From positions 558,001-622,000 of the forward strand of contig NZ_QGDO01000001.1 in the NCBI RefSeq assembly GCF_003149185.1: DNA of 64,000 nt. The letters run 5' to 3'. A model generated the notes under the pieces. The model saw only the letters and a list, made by a program, of their open reading frames with translations. It did no database searches and was not told where the DNA came from. Both the position numbers and the translations under genes were made by a program. Of the stretch, positions 1 through 8,738 are shown in pieces (the first letter of the stretch is position 1; every line of letters begins with the position of its first letter). The stretch comes from Sediminitomix flava (lineage in GTDB: Bacteria > Bacteroidota > Bacteroidia > Cytophagales > Flammeovirgaceae).

Positions 1-124
1 TACTGCTGATGAAGCTTTAAATGGAACTACCGTCCTGAATACCAAAGCTATTTTGAATGGAGCCAAAATTTTAAGAGTTCATGATGTAAAAGAAGCGAAA
101 CAAGTGATTGACCTTTTACACTAA
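1..124 (+). CDS. folP: dihydropteroate synthase, C-terminal end (partial)
   Basis: The window opens inside this gene; reading from base 2 gives about 40 residues ending in NGAKILRVHDVKEAKQVIDL and a TAA stop. The pattern 'GA.I.RVHDV.E....' is the last strand and helix of the dihydropteroate synthase TIM barrel, where the Arg-x-His binds the pterin pyrophosphate. The enzyme joins p-aminobenzoate to dihydropterin pyrophosphate in folate synthesis. It lies directly upstream of cdaA on the same strand, a neighbour pair common in Bacteroidota. Only the extreme C-terminus is visible, so the call rests on this motif and the context. Confidence 0.85.
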   Translation, partial: TADEALNGTTVLNTKAILNGAKILRVHDVKEAKQVIDLLH

Positions 125-157
125 TTCTTTTGCTAATTTTATTAATTATAGAAGTAA

Positions 158-193
158 TTTGGAGTCAAACCCCAAATTAAATACTACATTTGT
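158..193 (+). promoter_or_regulatory. probable promoter of cdaA
   Basis: TTTG at 158-161 and TACATTTGT at 185-193 match the Bacteroidota -33 (TTTG) and -7 (TAnnTTTG) elements, with a 23-base spacer (slightly long). It lies 31 bases before the cdaA ATG. The -33 element is part of an inverted repeat AATTTGG-N9-CCAAATT (156-178), which could be an operator; no T-run follows, so it is not an obvious folP terminator. Confidence 0.5.
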
Positions 194-224
194 AAGACAT
201 AGAAGTAGATATTTTTGGTAGCTG

Positions 225-1031
225 ATGCTGTTGTTTTCAATTGGATTCTTAGAAGTCAATATCATTGATATAATTGATATTCTTTTAGTGACCATCTTGT
301 TGTTTAATCTATACAAGTTGATCCGTAAGAGTATTGCATTAAAAATTTTCGTTGGTTTCTTATCTGTATATTTAATTTATTTAGTTGTACGCGCTACAAA
401 CATGGGCCTTTTGACTGAAATTCTCGGTCAGTTCATGGAAGTTGGGGTGTTAGCTGCTATCATATTATTTCAGCAAGAAATTCGAAAGTTTTTACTGTTT
501 ATTGGCCGACATACTGAATTTGATAACCTTCCCCTTATAAGGTCTCTAAGGTTTGGTGGAAAATCTGATAAAAAGCTTTTTGAAGCAACTCCTATAGTTG
601 ATGCTATGAGAGAGATGGGAAAGACAAATACAGGAGCATTAATTGTATTAAGCAAAGAAGATGATTTACCATCAGTCACAGAGACAGGAGACTTATTAGA
701 TGCTCAATTATCAAAAAGATTACTACTTTCTGTCTTTTTCAAGAATAGCCCACTACATGATGGAGGTGCTGTTATTTACAACAATAGACTAGTCGCTGCT
801 CGTTGTATTTTACCTGTATCTGAAAATCCGAATATCTCTGCTACTCTTGGCCTTAGACACAGAGCTGCAATTGGACTAACCGAAACCTCTAGTGCTGTAG
901 TATTAGTTGTTTCAGAAGAAACAGGCCAATTATCTTTTGTCAAGAATGGAAAAATCTTCCAAAACCTCTCTGGTATGGAAGTCAGAAAACACATCAAAGA
1001 CTATTTACTTGACACTTACGAAGTTAATTAA
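225..1031 (+). CDS. cdaA: diadenylate cyclase CdaA (c-di-AMP synthase)
   Basis: Makes cyclic di-AMP from two ATP at the inner membrane; in other bacteria this messenger controls potassium, osmotic and cell-wall balance. 268 aa. Residues 1-90 carry three hydrophobic helices, followed by a short linker and the DisA_N (DAC) domain. The two signature motifs are visible: D-G-G-A at 179-182, preceded by 'SPLH', and R-H-R at 211-213 in 'LRHRAAIGL'. Length and topology fit CdaA/YbbP rather than DisA. It follows folP and ends exactly one base before the convergent gene at 1032, with no room for a terminator between them. Start chosen at the ATG 31 bases after the promoter-like element. Confidence 0.95.
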   Translation: MLLFSIGFLEVNIIDIIDILLVTILLFNLYKLIRKSIALKIFVGFLSVYLIYLVVRATNMGLLTEILGQFMEVGVLAAIILFQQEIRKFLLFIGRHTEFDNLPLIRSLRFGGKSDKKLFEATPIVDAMREMGKTNTGALIVLSKEDDLPSVTETGDLLDAQLSKRLLLSVFFKNSPLHDGGAVIYNNRLVAARCILPVSENPNISATLGLRHRAAIGLTETSSAVVLVVSEETGQLSFVKNGKIFQNLSGMEVRKHIKDYLLDTYEVN

Positions 1032-2327
1032 CTAGATAAAATCAAGTCCTTCAAAATTCTTTTGATCAATACACTTCAAAATCATTTCCACAATTTCTTC
1101 AGGATAAACAGAGTCACAAATCAATTCATCTTCTTCAAAGTCCACGAAATACGATAAACTGTAAAAGCCTTCATTCGTATCATAACCTACTCTGAAATCA
1201 TTATACTTCCCAGCGAACTCTAAATAAAGGAAGTTTCTTATAGAAGTTGTATCTGCTTGTAAAAATAACTCTGACGAGAACTCACCTTCATGTTGTAGAA
1301 GAGTTTCTATTGCCTGTAATGCAAAAACACTAATTTCCTCTTCACGCTCAACAGTTTGAATAACCTTTATCAGTTCTTTACCAACATCAGTTTTATCCTT
1401 TGAAACAAAATGATCTTCACCATCACTGTGTGGAGAAAGAAGGAATACATCTTTAGTTGATAAATATTCTACCGAAATACGGTGCCCCCACTTAGTTTTC
1501 TTTTCTAAGTAAATAGGACTCTTAATCACATTTGCTATATGGAATGAATTGTGCCATACATGTGAAAAAAATGCAGGATTATCCTTTTGTCTAAGTCTTA
1601 AATGATATGATTCTAGTAAAAAGTCTTGAATGGATGATAATTCGCTAATTAACTTTTCACGTATAGTTTCTTTGTGAGGCAAGTCTTCAATTTTATGCCA
1701 CCCTCCTCTCCAATCATAGAAATATAGGTTTTTCAATCTTTTTTTATAATCAAAAATAGAAGGTTGATCAAAAATATATCCGGGATAATAAAATTTCAAT
1801 CCCTTAGATTCCGCATATTGAAGTTCTAAAAAGATGGTATACATCCCTAAACTATATTGTCCATAGTCAGGATGAAATACAGCAAGAATACTACAAATTG
1901 ACTCTTTTCCTAAGTCTACAAAACTGGCTGCTATTAGTTTATCACCATCATAAACACAAAACTCCCATGTATCAAAAACAGCTTTATGTACTTCATCAAA
2001 AAAGTAACGGTATAATGTTGGAGGGGAAGCTTCATCGAAGCGGTTTTTATGCATTTGGTATAGTTCCTCTTTTTCAGCCGAAAGTGAAAAAGGGCGAATT
2101 ACCGTTCTAAATTTTCTATTATTTTTTTGAAGCAATTTTCTTTGCCCTTTAGAAAATTGATAATCATCCAAATCAACTCGCAAAGGTACAACTGCATTTA
2201 CTTTTCTTTTGAAGTAAATTAGCTCATACCTTGAAAGCATATTTCCGTCTCTAAACCAACCATTCGCTAGACTTTCATCTAGCTTATCACCCATAAAATA
2301 TTCGGATAACTCAAACTCAAAAATCAT
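1032..2327 (-). CDS. arginyl/leucyl-tRNA-protein transferase-fold protein with extra C-terminal domain
   Basis: 431 aa. Residues about 60-215 resemble the catalytic C-terminal domain of Ate1/Bpt aminoacyl-tRNA-protein transferases (GNAT-related fold): 'VYDGDKLIA', 'QYSLGMYT' near 156, 'FYYPGY' and 'FDYKKRLKNLYFYDW'. That family adds Arg or Leu to protein N-termini to mark them for degradation. The cysteine-bearing N-terminal domain of classical Ate1 is absent. Residues about 230-431 form an extra acidic domain that I do not recognise. A shorter paralog without this extension lies at 60036-60710. Transfer activity is inferred from fold only; another acyl-transfer role is possible. The gene converges on cdaA and has its own start near 2327. 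Confidence 0.65.
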   Translation of the reverse strand: MIFEFELSEYFMGDKLDESLANGWFRDGNMLSRYELIYFKRKVNAVVPLRVDLDDYQFSKGQRKLLQKNNRKFRTVIRPFSLSAEKEELYQMHKNRFDEASPPTLYRYFFDEVHKAVFDTWEFCVYDGDKLIAASFVDLGKESICSILAVFHPDYGQYSLGMYTIFLELQYAESKGLKFYYPGYIFDQPSIFDYKKRLKNLYFYDWRGGWHKIEDLPHKETIREKLISELSSIQDFLLESYHLRLRQKDNPAFFSHVWHNSFHIANVIKSPIYLEKKTKWGHRISVEYLSTKDVFLLSPHSDGEDHFVSKDKTDVGKELIKVIQTVEREEEISVFALQAIETLLQHEGEFSSELFLQADTTSIRNFLYLEFAGKYNDFRVGYDTNEGFYSLSYFVDFEEDELICDSVYPEEIVEMILKCIDQKNFEGLDFI

Positions 2328-2394
2328 AGAAATACTTAGATTGAAGAACTAAGATATAAATTTAAAGGTAGAATTCCTTTAAGAATAAATTTCA

Positions 2395-3372
2395 TTAAGG
2401 TAAAAAAAGCTCAATCTCTATTCTTTGATTCTCCTTATGCTTTTCATTAGAGCACCTTATCCCATTACTACATTCATTTACAAGCTCTTGCTCTCCTTTT
2501 CCGAATGCAATAATACGATTTGCTGTGATTCCTTTTTTGATTAAATATGAGGAAACAGCTTCTGCTCTTTTTGTTGATAACCATAGGTTATAATCATCAT
2601 CACCTCTAGCATCTTCATGACACACAATCTGAACATTGAGTGAAGGGTTTTCTAACAGCTGATCGATCAGTTTAGTTAGTTCATAAACTCGATCTAATTG
2701 TAACTCCCATTTATTTACGGCAAAGAAAAATTCTTTTAACCTAAGTTTTTCTGAACGACTTTTCAAACTAACTTCAATGGGGGTATTATCATCTTCTGAA
2801 ATTTTCAATTCAGTTTTCTTAGATGAATGAGAGGAGTGACTAAACTCAAATTCGTAATCTATAGCAGGTTCAAGTAAAATAGGATTAAGACTATCTAGTT
2901 TTAAATACAATTTTTCATTAGAAATCTTATTTAGAACACGAACAGTAGTCTCTTTACTGATGTCTTGACCTTCTTCACTTTTAATGATAAAATGTTGCTT
3001 TATGAGATTTTTTGGTTCCAAAAACACATTTAACATCACTTGATCATCAGTTGAAGATGATGATGGAAGATAGATTATGCTTGGAGTAGTGTAATATTGG
3101 TTCTTATAAAAACGAAAAGCATAGGTACATCCTTTATCTAAAGAGAACTCAAACATTGAATTTTTCAATAGTTTGATCTGTTTGTGTATTTGAAATTCAA
3201 GCTTTTGATCTTCGGATACTTTAAATATATCAAGCTCTACCTTTCGAAGTGATTTGTTTTGAGCTGTAAGAATAGCCCCTTTCACCTTTACTCTTTGTTG
3301 TCCTAGTAATGGCGAAAAGTGGTTTGAAGTAAGTAAAAAAAAGAAAACAAGAAATATATTCCTGTCAATCAT
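2395..3372 (-). CDS. OmpA-family outer membrane protein
   Basis: 325 aa, secreted: a signal peptide at residues 1-24 ends near 'LLGQQ'. Residues about 30-200 look like beta-sandwich repeats. Residues about 215-325 are an OmpA C-terminal peptidoglycan-binding domain: 'VQIVCHEDARGDDDYN' followed by 'LSTKRAEAVSSYLIKKGI', 'RIIAFGKGE' and a NEC-x5-C cysteine pair typical of Bacteroidota OmpA proteins. Expected to tether the outer membrane to the cell wall. It is transcribed away from a paralog at 3565-4299 with the same terminal domain; the two share a 192-base regulatory gap. Confidence 0.85.
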   Translation of the reverse strand: MIDRNIFLVFFFLLTSNHFSPLLGQQRVKVKGAILTAQNKSLRKVELDIFKVSEDQKLEFQIHKQIKLLKNSMFEFSLDKGCTYAFRFYKNQYYTTPSIIYLPSSSSTDDQVMLNVFLEPKNLIKQHFIIKSEEGQDISKETTVRVLNKISNEKLYLKLDSLNPILLEPAIDYEFEFSHSSHSSKKTELKISEDDNTPIEVSLKSRSEKLRLKEFFFAVNKWELQLDRVYELTKLIDQLLENPSLNVQIVCHEDARGDDDYNLWLSTKRAEAVSSYLIKKGITANRIIAFGKGEQELVNECSNGIRCSNEKHKENQRIEIELFLP

Positions 3373-3564
3373 AATTTAGTTTCAGATATTTAAGTTTGCG
3401 CTAACATTGATTGACAAATAATGTAAGTTTTCACTTATAGATTCCTCGATTGTAAATATTTAATCTCATGTATCCTTCCAATAAAAATTTAATAGAGATA
3501 CATTGATTTTATTTGTAATTTAGTTTTTGTCAGTTAATACTAAATTGAAATTATTAATCAGATA

Positions 3565-4299
3565 ATGAGCTGTTTCAGAAATCTACTAGGTAATCATTTA
3601 CTCTTATTTATCTTTCTGATTCTTCTCCCTTCATTTGCCCTAAATGCGAGTAATCGAGCCAATAAATTCATTGTAAAAGGTGTTTTTATTGACAAAGACA
3701 CAGGCAAAAGGGTGCAGGGTGTATCAGTGCTAATCTTAAATACCAAAGATCAATCCAAAATCTCTCTTGTTACAGGAAAAAATGGAGATTTTAAGGTAAC
3801 TTTAAATGATCTCGCCGAATACAAAATTCAAGGCAGTAAACCTATGCACCTTTTCTCATTAGAGAAATCTGTTCTCACCTACGATTTAACTCCAAATACA
3901 AATATTGACTTGGAATTTAAAATAGAGCGCATTCACTTTAATACACCTTACCTTTTACCTAATTTCAAATTTCATCTTAACGATAAAGAAATTGCAAATA
4001 CTGATGCTAGATATATCACTCTTTTAAAAGAAATACTGGATGATCACCCAGACATGAGTATTGAAATTAGAAATCACACAGACTCAAGAGGCAGCGATGA
4101 TTATAACTTAACTCTATCACAAAAAAGAGCTGATGAAATAAAAAAATTATTGATCAAAAAAGGGCTTCCTGCTCAAAATATCTTAGCATTGGGCATAGGT
4201 GAAAAAGAGCTTTTAAATGAATGCGAAAACAATATAAAGTGTTCAAGCACTGCACACCTAATAAATAGAAGATCTGAATTTGTATTAACTACTCCGTAA
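3565..4299 (+). CDS. OmpA-family protein with carboxypeptidase-regulatory-like domain
   Basis: 244 aa. Signal peptide at 1-28 ('LLLFIFLILLPSFALNA'). Residues about 35-90 look like a CarboxypepD_reg-like beta-sandwich ('VKGVFIDKDTGKRVQGVSV'). Residues 130-244 are the OmpA peptidoglycan-binding domain ('IEIRNHTDSRGSDDYN', 'LSQKRADEIKKLLIKKGL', 'ILALGIGEKE', NEC-x5-C). It is the divergent neighbour and paralog of the gene ending at 2395, with a shorter middle region. A strong hairpin terminator begins at its stop codon. Confidence 0.85.
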   Translation: MSCFRNLLGNHLLLFIFLILLPSFALNASNRANKFIVKGVFIDKDTGKRVQGVSVLILNTKDQSKISLVTGKNGDFKVTLNDLAEYKIQGSKPMHLFSLEKSVLTYDLTPNTNIDLEFKIERIHFNTPYLLPNFKFHLNDKEIANTDARYITLLKEILDDHPDMSIEIRNHTDSRGSDDYNLTLSQKRADEIKKLLIKKGLPAQNILALGIGEKELLNECENNIKCSSTAHLINRRSEFVLTTP

Positions 4300-4343
4300 A
4301 CTAAAAAAGCAAGGGATTATGCTCCCTTGCTTTTTTAGTTTAC
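4296..4343. terminator. bidirectional terminator
   Basis: A perfect inverted repeat with 21-base arms (4296-4316 and 4323-4343) and a 6-base loop. Each arm has an A6/T6 tract, so it can act on both strands. It overlaps the stop codon of the OmpA gene and sits before the convergent VWA gene that ends at 4382. Confidence 0.9.
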
Positions 4344-4381
4344 GATATATCTTGTATAACTTTTTAAACTCATCGCTAAAA

Positions 4382-6475
4382 CTAATACCCTCCTTGCACC
4401 TTCCGAGTAAACCACTCCATTGTAGCCAACAAAACGATAACAGCCAACAACCATTCAAGGCCGATGATTTCCATAAAATCCTCATGTGTATGGATAATAT
4501 CGGCAGGTTTATTTTGAATTAGATAAGTCTTAAGTTGTTCTATATCTTTCACCTCGTGAAACTCCCCATTATTTTGGAGTGAGATATTTTTGAGCGCATT
4601 GAAATTAGCTGAGGTTTGTGATGCCTCCAAGTTAATAGACTTAACAGTGAATTGACCTCTTGCAATTTCAGTTTTACCATTCAAATTACTATTCGCTGTA
4701 AAAGTATAAATCCCTTGAGGTAAATCTTTTACAGTAAATCGATTACTTCCTTTCGAGTTTACATAAGAATAACTATAGTTTTGTTCATTTTCATCTGCAA
4801 TGTTTAATTCTATAGTTTGTCCATATACCCTTTCATAAATATCATTGTATACTTCTGTATCAAAATGAACATCATCAGAATCTAGGTATTCAGCTTCTTG
4901 AGTAAAAACTCTAAACTTGCGCTTATCTTCTTTAGTAGAAAGATATTGTACGGTTTTACTAATCAGATTATCAAAAGCTTTATGTTTTTGAGTCAATGAA
5001 TACTCATGGAGTCTCCACATCCAAAGTCCTTCTCCTAGCATTACTGCAGATTTTTCTGCTTGTACTTCATTGACTACTAAAAGAGGTTTTTTAGTCACGA
5101 TATTTCCAACTCTTTGGTATAAAAGCACATTACTTCCTTTATCTACTTCAATATTTCCAAAAGGCACATTTACAGGGGGTAACTTCCCTAAAAGCACTTT
5201 ATTTTCTTCATCCATACTAAAAGATGAAAAGTTACTATTCACACTCGGAGTTACTTTATCAAAATTGCGATTAGCAGTTCTAAGATGAATAGGAGTTCCA
5301 CTTTTCTGGAAATAAGTAAAATCTGATTGGCTACCAAGTATGTACCAGCAAGGAATATTTTTCTTCTTAATTTTATCGAGAATATCTCGTCCCTTCCCAC
5401 CAATAGAAGGTACTTGATGTAGAATTGCCAAGTCAAACTTCTCTTTATCAAAAAAATCAGGTTTTAAAGCTTTCATTCCAGGAATCCATACAATCAATTC
5501 CAAGTTTTTATCTTTTTCGATTGCACTTTTTAAAGCTTTAATATCTGGATGTGGAGCTGATGCAACCAACAATATCTTTTCCCTTCCTTCTAAAATATCG
5601 ATGTAAAGGTCTTTTGAATTATTTTCAGCAGTAAATTCTTCATCCAATGCACTAATCCTCACTTTGAAATGCTGTGTCCCTTTTTCTGTCGCATTCGCCA
5701 AAAACTCAAACTGTTGGATATCCTCATCTTTAGAAAATTTGACAACTTTCTTATCTAATACTTTTCCTTTATGAATCAGTTCTATTTTGGTACTCTGATT
5801 TTCGAAGCCTTTATTCTCCACTTCTGCAACAATAGGAAATTTGTTGTCTTTATAAGCTACTCTATTAGATAGAATTGACTTTACTTTTATATCCGCTTTT
5901 GACATTGTATCTCCTATTGCCAAGGTGTGGATATTCATTCGATAAGGTGAGTATTCAGGAGAAAAGCCTTGATTATAAATCCCATCAGACAAAAGGACCG
6001 TTCCTGCTAAATTTCTATTTTCATATACATTTTGTACTTTTTCTAACAGGTCATGTAAATTCGTCTGTTGCTTATCAAAAGAGATTTCTTTCGCACTTTC
6101 TAGCTCCTCATCCCATTCAAGGTTTTTAAACTGAATATCATAACCTTCATCTTTTAATTCTTCAACTATTTCATCCAGACTATTTAAACTTTCAGATATT
6201 TTTACAGAGTCGACAACTAGGGGTATTGAAGTTGAATTATCTACAGCAAAAACTAATACAGGCTTTTCATAATCCTGTGTTTCTAGCTTAACAAAAGGCC
6301 CCAACATTAAAAAAAACAGCGCTGTAAATAGTAATGTACGTACTCCCATTAAAGAATAATTCACTTTTTTACTCCAAGGAGAATTTTTCCGATACAACAG
6401 ATAAGATAATGCAAAGCCCATCAGAAAACATAAAGGAATAAACCAAATAGAGTATTCAGTAAGTAAATTGTTCAT
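4382..6475 (-). CDS. VWA-domain inner membrane protein (BatA-like organisation)
   Basis: About 697 aa from the chosen ATG at 6475; an upstream in-frame ATG at 6526 would add 17 residues that do not fit the hydrophobic start. The N-terminus has two membrane helices ('FIPLCFLMGFALSYLLYR' and 'LLFTALFFLMLGPFVK'). A von Willebrand A-type domain follows with MIDAS-like D79-x-S-x-S in 'FAVDNSTS' and 'LLSDGIYNQG'. A long beta-rich middle section and one C-terminal helix ('WLLAVIVLLATMEWFT') complete it. Such proteins are common in Bacteroidota, but their role is not established; metal-dependent protein binding at the periplasmic membrane face is an inference. Divergent from the gene at 6631. Confidence 0.7.
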   Translation of the reverse strand: MNNLLTEYSIWFIPLCFLMGFALSYLLYRKNSPWSKKVNYSLMGVRTLLFTALFFLMLGPFVKLETQDYEKPVLVFAVDNSTSIPLVVDSVKISESLNSLDEIVEELKDEGYDIQFKNLEWDEELESAKEISFDKQQTNLHDLLEKVQNVYENRNLAGTVLLSDGIYNQGFSPEYSPYRMNIHTLAIGDTMSKADIKVKSILSNRVAYKDNKFPIVAEVENKGFENQSTKIELIHKGKVLDKKVVKFSKDEDIQQFEFLANATEKGTQHFKVRISALDEEFTAENNSKDLYIDILEGREKILLVASAPHPDIKALKSAIEKDKNLELIVWIPGMKALKPDFFDKEKFDLAILHQVPSIGGKGRDILDKIKKKNIPCWYILGSQSDFTYFQKSGTPIHLRTANRNFDKVTPSVNSNFSSFSMDEENKVLLGKLPPVNVPFGNIEVDKGSNVLLYQRVGNIVTKKPLLVVNEVQAEKSAVMLGEGLWMWRLHEYSLTQKHKAFDNLISKTVQYLSTKEDKRKFRVFTQEAEYLDSDDVHFDTEVYNDIYERVYGQTIELNIADENEQNYSYSYVNSKGSNRFTVKDLPQGIYTFTANSNLNGKTEIARGQFTVKSINLEASQTSANFNALKNISLQNNGEFHEVKDIEQLKTYLIQNKPADIIHTHEDFMEIIGLEWLLAVIVLLATMEWFTRKVQGGY

Positions 6476-6630
6476 TGTATTTATTAATGTTGAATGTTGA
6501 AGAAATATAGGATTGGCTATTAACAAAATTCCAACTACCTTATATTAGCAGAAAAATAGGAAAATTCATTGAGACCTTAGCCTGAACCTAAAAAATATAG
6601 AGGTTTATACCTTGATAAAACAAATAAATT

Positions 6631-8583
6631 GTGCGAAGATTAAAACCAACATTAAACTATTACTTACGTAAGCTTAGAGATCTTATCTTTCTTAATCTCA
6701 CAAAAATCTTCTTTTTAGTGAGTACACTGCTTATTGTTAGTGTTACTGTAGACCTTGTTAGTCATAAATACTACAAACCATCTTCGATAGATATTTTTTT
6801 CGAACGCTTTTTCCATGAGTACTGTGAGCTATTTCCAGAAATCGAAACTGATTTTAGGTTAAAAGATCGAGTAGAACGATATGCTATTGAAGGAAGGTTG
6901 GATGATGCTTCTTCAACACAATTCAATAAACTGCTCAAATCTTCCGAAAAAAATATTGAAATATTAAATAGCTACAAACAACACAAATTAGATAAAGAAG
7001 AACAGCTTTCAGCCCAAATATTGAGATACATTCTTGATGAGAGTATCACTTTTGGATACCTCTACCCTCAGTATGCATTAAAATTTGATCACATAAATGG
7101 TGAACATATTAAATTCATGCTGTTCATGATAAATTCTCACCAAATTGAAAATATTGCTGATGCTGACAACTACCTCAAAAGACTTTACGCCTACGAAAAC
7201 AAGATTTCTCAAATCTTAACAGGCTATACTCTTCACACAACTTCAGAAACGAACGAGAGTCATTCTGGTGTTTTACATCGTGAGATAGATCAAAGTTTAT
7301 CAGAGGCTATTTCAGAAGGTATTTTAAACGAAACCTTTATCATCCCTCACCCTGAAGTTCTTAGAACAATGCATAAGCAGATTGAGCTTTTAATCTGTGA
7401 GCCTAAAGTGCATTTTTTATATCATGACTTCAGAATAAAGATTGATAAACTTCAGAATATTTCTGATGCTGAGAAAGCTAAACTTCTTCTAGAAGTAGAA
7501 GAGGCAATACAAGAAAGTATTATACCTAGTAATCTTGCTTACCGAGATGTCATTCGTTTATTGCAAAGTTTACCAGCTTCTCAAGGAACTGTACCTGAAG
7601 ATTTTTTCAAGTTTAGTTTGGTTAGAAATCTTGCAGAAGAACAAAGTGAGCTTTTCGGAAAACTGTCTACAGATTCATTGGTAGATAAAATTGACAACGA
7701 GATCAAATATTGGCAAAATGCTTTAGAAGAATGCGAAATCTCTACCAAAAATAAAGAACTACATTACGCCGATACTTATATAGAAAAGATGGCATCTGAT
7801 AAATCTTTCTATTATAATTCGACAGATAGTCTCATTCATGACATCCTATCAAATATCCAAAAGCTAAGTTTAGGAGAAAAACCAATTTTATACTGGAATC
7901 AGAATGATCAGAATATAGATATTGTACCCATACCTACAGACCTACCGATTGGTATCATTCAACCTTATTACTATCCTTCGAGTTTAAATAACACTCGAAA
8001 TGGTCGTTTATACATCCCTGCTGCTGATGGTTACAAAATACCTATCTACAAAGGAGTTGTATGGACACTGATGTATTTTTATGGTGATCATATCAGAAAT
8101 ATCCGTATTATGAATAGCGACCTTCCCTCCTTCCGCCGAATCTGGAATACTACAGGTTTTCAAAAAGGATGGCGTTATTTTCTTCTCAAAGAATTTCACC
8201 GTTTGAATCTGTATGAAAGGTACGAGATGGAGGAATGGATGATTGTATATGAAGCGCTCCAAAATGCCGTAGCTATGAGAGTTGACATTGGATTACAGTT
8301 ACAATCGTGGAGTAGAAAAGAAGCTATTGATTACACGTCAAAAAATGCCTTACTATCTGAAATAGAGAGTAAATACATTGTAGATCAAGTCCTTGTTGAA
8401 CCTGCAAACTTCTGTGTTACTTACAGTGCTTATGAACGTATTGACTTTTGGAGACATCAATTACAAAATAAACGTGGACGTAGCTTTTCCTTAAAAGACT
8501 TCCTCCATAACTTACTCACACACTACCCTATTCCTAGAAAATGGGAAGCTTCTTACTGGGGCTTCAAAATTGAAAATGAATAA
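6631..8583 (+). CDS. DUF885-like protein lacking the HExxH-type motif (likely pseudo-hydrolase)
   Basis: 650 aa, starting with GTG (an in-frame TAA lies two codons upstream). One membrane helix at about 25-45, then a large soluble region. The last 200 residues align by eye to DUF885 metallo-hydrolases: 'DLPSFRR', 'GW', 'VDIGLQLQSWSRKEAIDY', 'VEPANFCVTY', 'FSLKDFLHNLL'. The family's metal site (HE..PGHH) is replaced by Y482-F-Y-G-D-H487, and the usual E-G-W is K512-G-W514. The expected Glu and first His are missing, so peptidase activity is doubtful. The reading frame is intact, so the gene appears maintained. It is the only gene between a divergent VWA gene and the hydrolase promoter at 8670. 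Confidence 0.65.
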   Translation: MRRLKPTLNYYLRKLRDLIFLNLTKIFFLVSTLLIVSVTVDLVSHKYYKPSSIDIFFERFFHEYCELFPEIETDFRLKDRVERYAIEGRLDDASSTQFNKLLKSSEKNIEILNSYKQHKLDKEEQLSAQILRYILDESITFGYLYPQYALKFDHINGEHIKFMLFMINSHQIENIADADNYLKRLYAYENKISQILTGYTLHTTSETNESHSGVLHREIDQSLSEAISEGILNETFIIPHPEVLRTMHKQIELLICEPKVHFLYHDFRIKIDKLQNISDAEKAKLLLEVEEAIQESIIPSNLAYRDVIRLLQSLPASQGTVPEDFFKFSLVRNLAEEQSELFGKLSTDSLVDKIDNEIKYWQNALEECEISTKNKELHYADTYIEKMASDKSFYYNSTDSLIHDILSNIQKLSLGEKPILYWNQNDQNIDIVPIPTDLPIGIIQPYYYPSSLNNTRNGRLYIPAADGYKIPIYKGVVWTLMYFYGDHIRNIRIMNSDLPSFRRIWNTTGFQKGWRYFLLKEFHRLNLYERYEMEEWMIVYEALQNAVAMRVDIGLQLQSWSRKEAIDYTSKNALLSEIESKYIVDQVLVEPANFCVTYSAYERIDFWRHQLQNKRGRSFSLKDFLHNLLTHYPIPRKWEASYWGFKIENE

Positions 8584-8669
8584 TTTAGCTGATCAAGGTC
8601 ACTAAAATTGTTATATAATCTCAATCTTGGCCCAGAATCCTGTTATTTAATAGAATGTTATTGTTCGTA

Positions 8670-8703
8670 TTTGTAAAGAATTGAATTTTATCCTTACTTT
8701 TGC
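8670..8703 (+). promoter_or_regulatory. Bacteroidota-type promoter of the alpha/beta hydrolase gene
   Basis: TTTG at 8670-8673, a 21-base spacer, and TACTTTTGC at 8695-8703 match the -33/-7 consensus exactly. This predicts transcription from about 8709, 30 bases before the ATG at 8739. It is the clearest promoter in the window. Confidence 0.75.
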
Positions 8704-8738
8704 GGAGTTAGGATTGGATGTAACTAATATTTTTTTTC

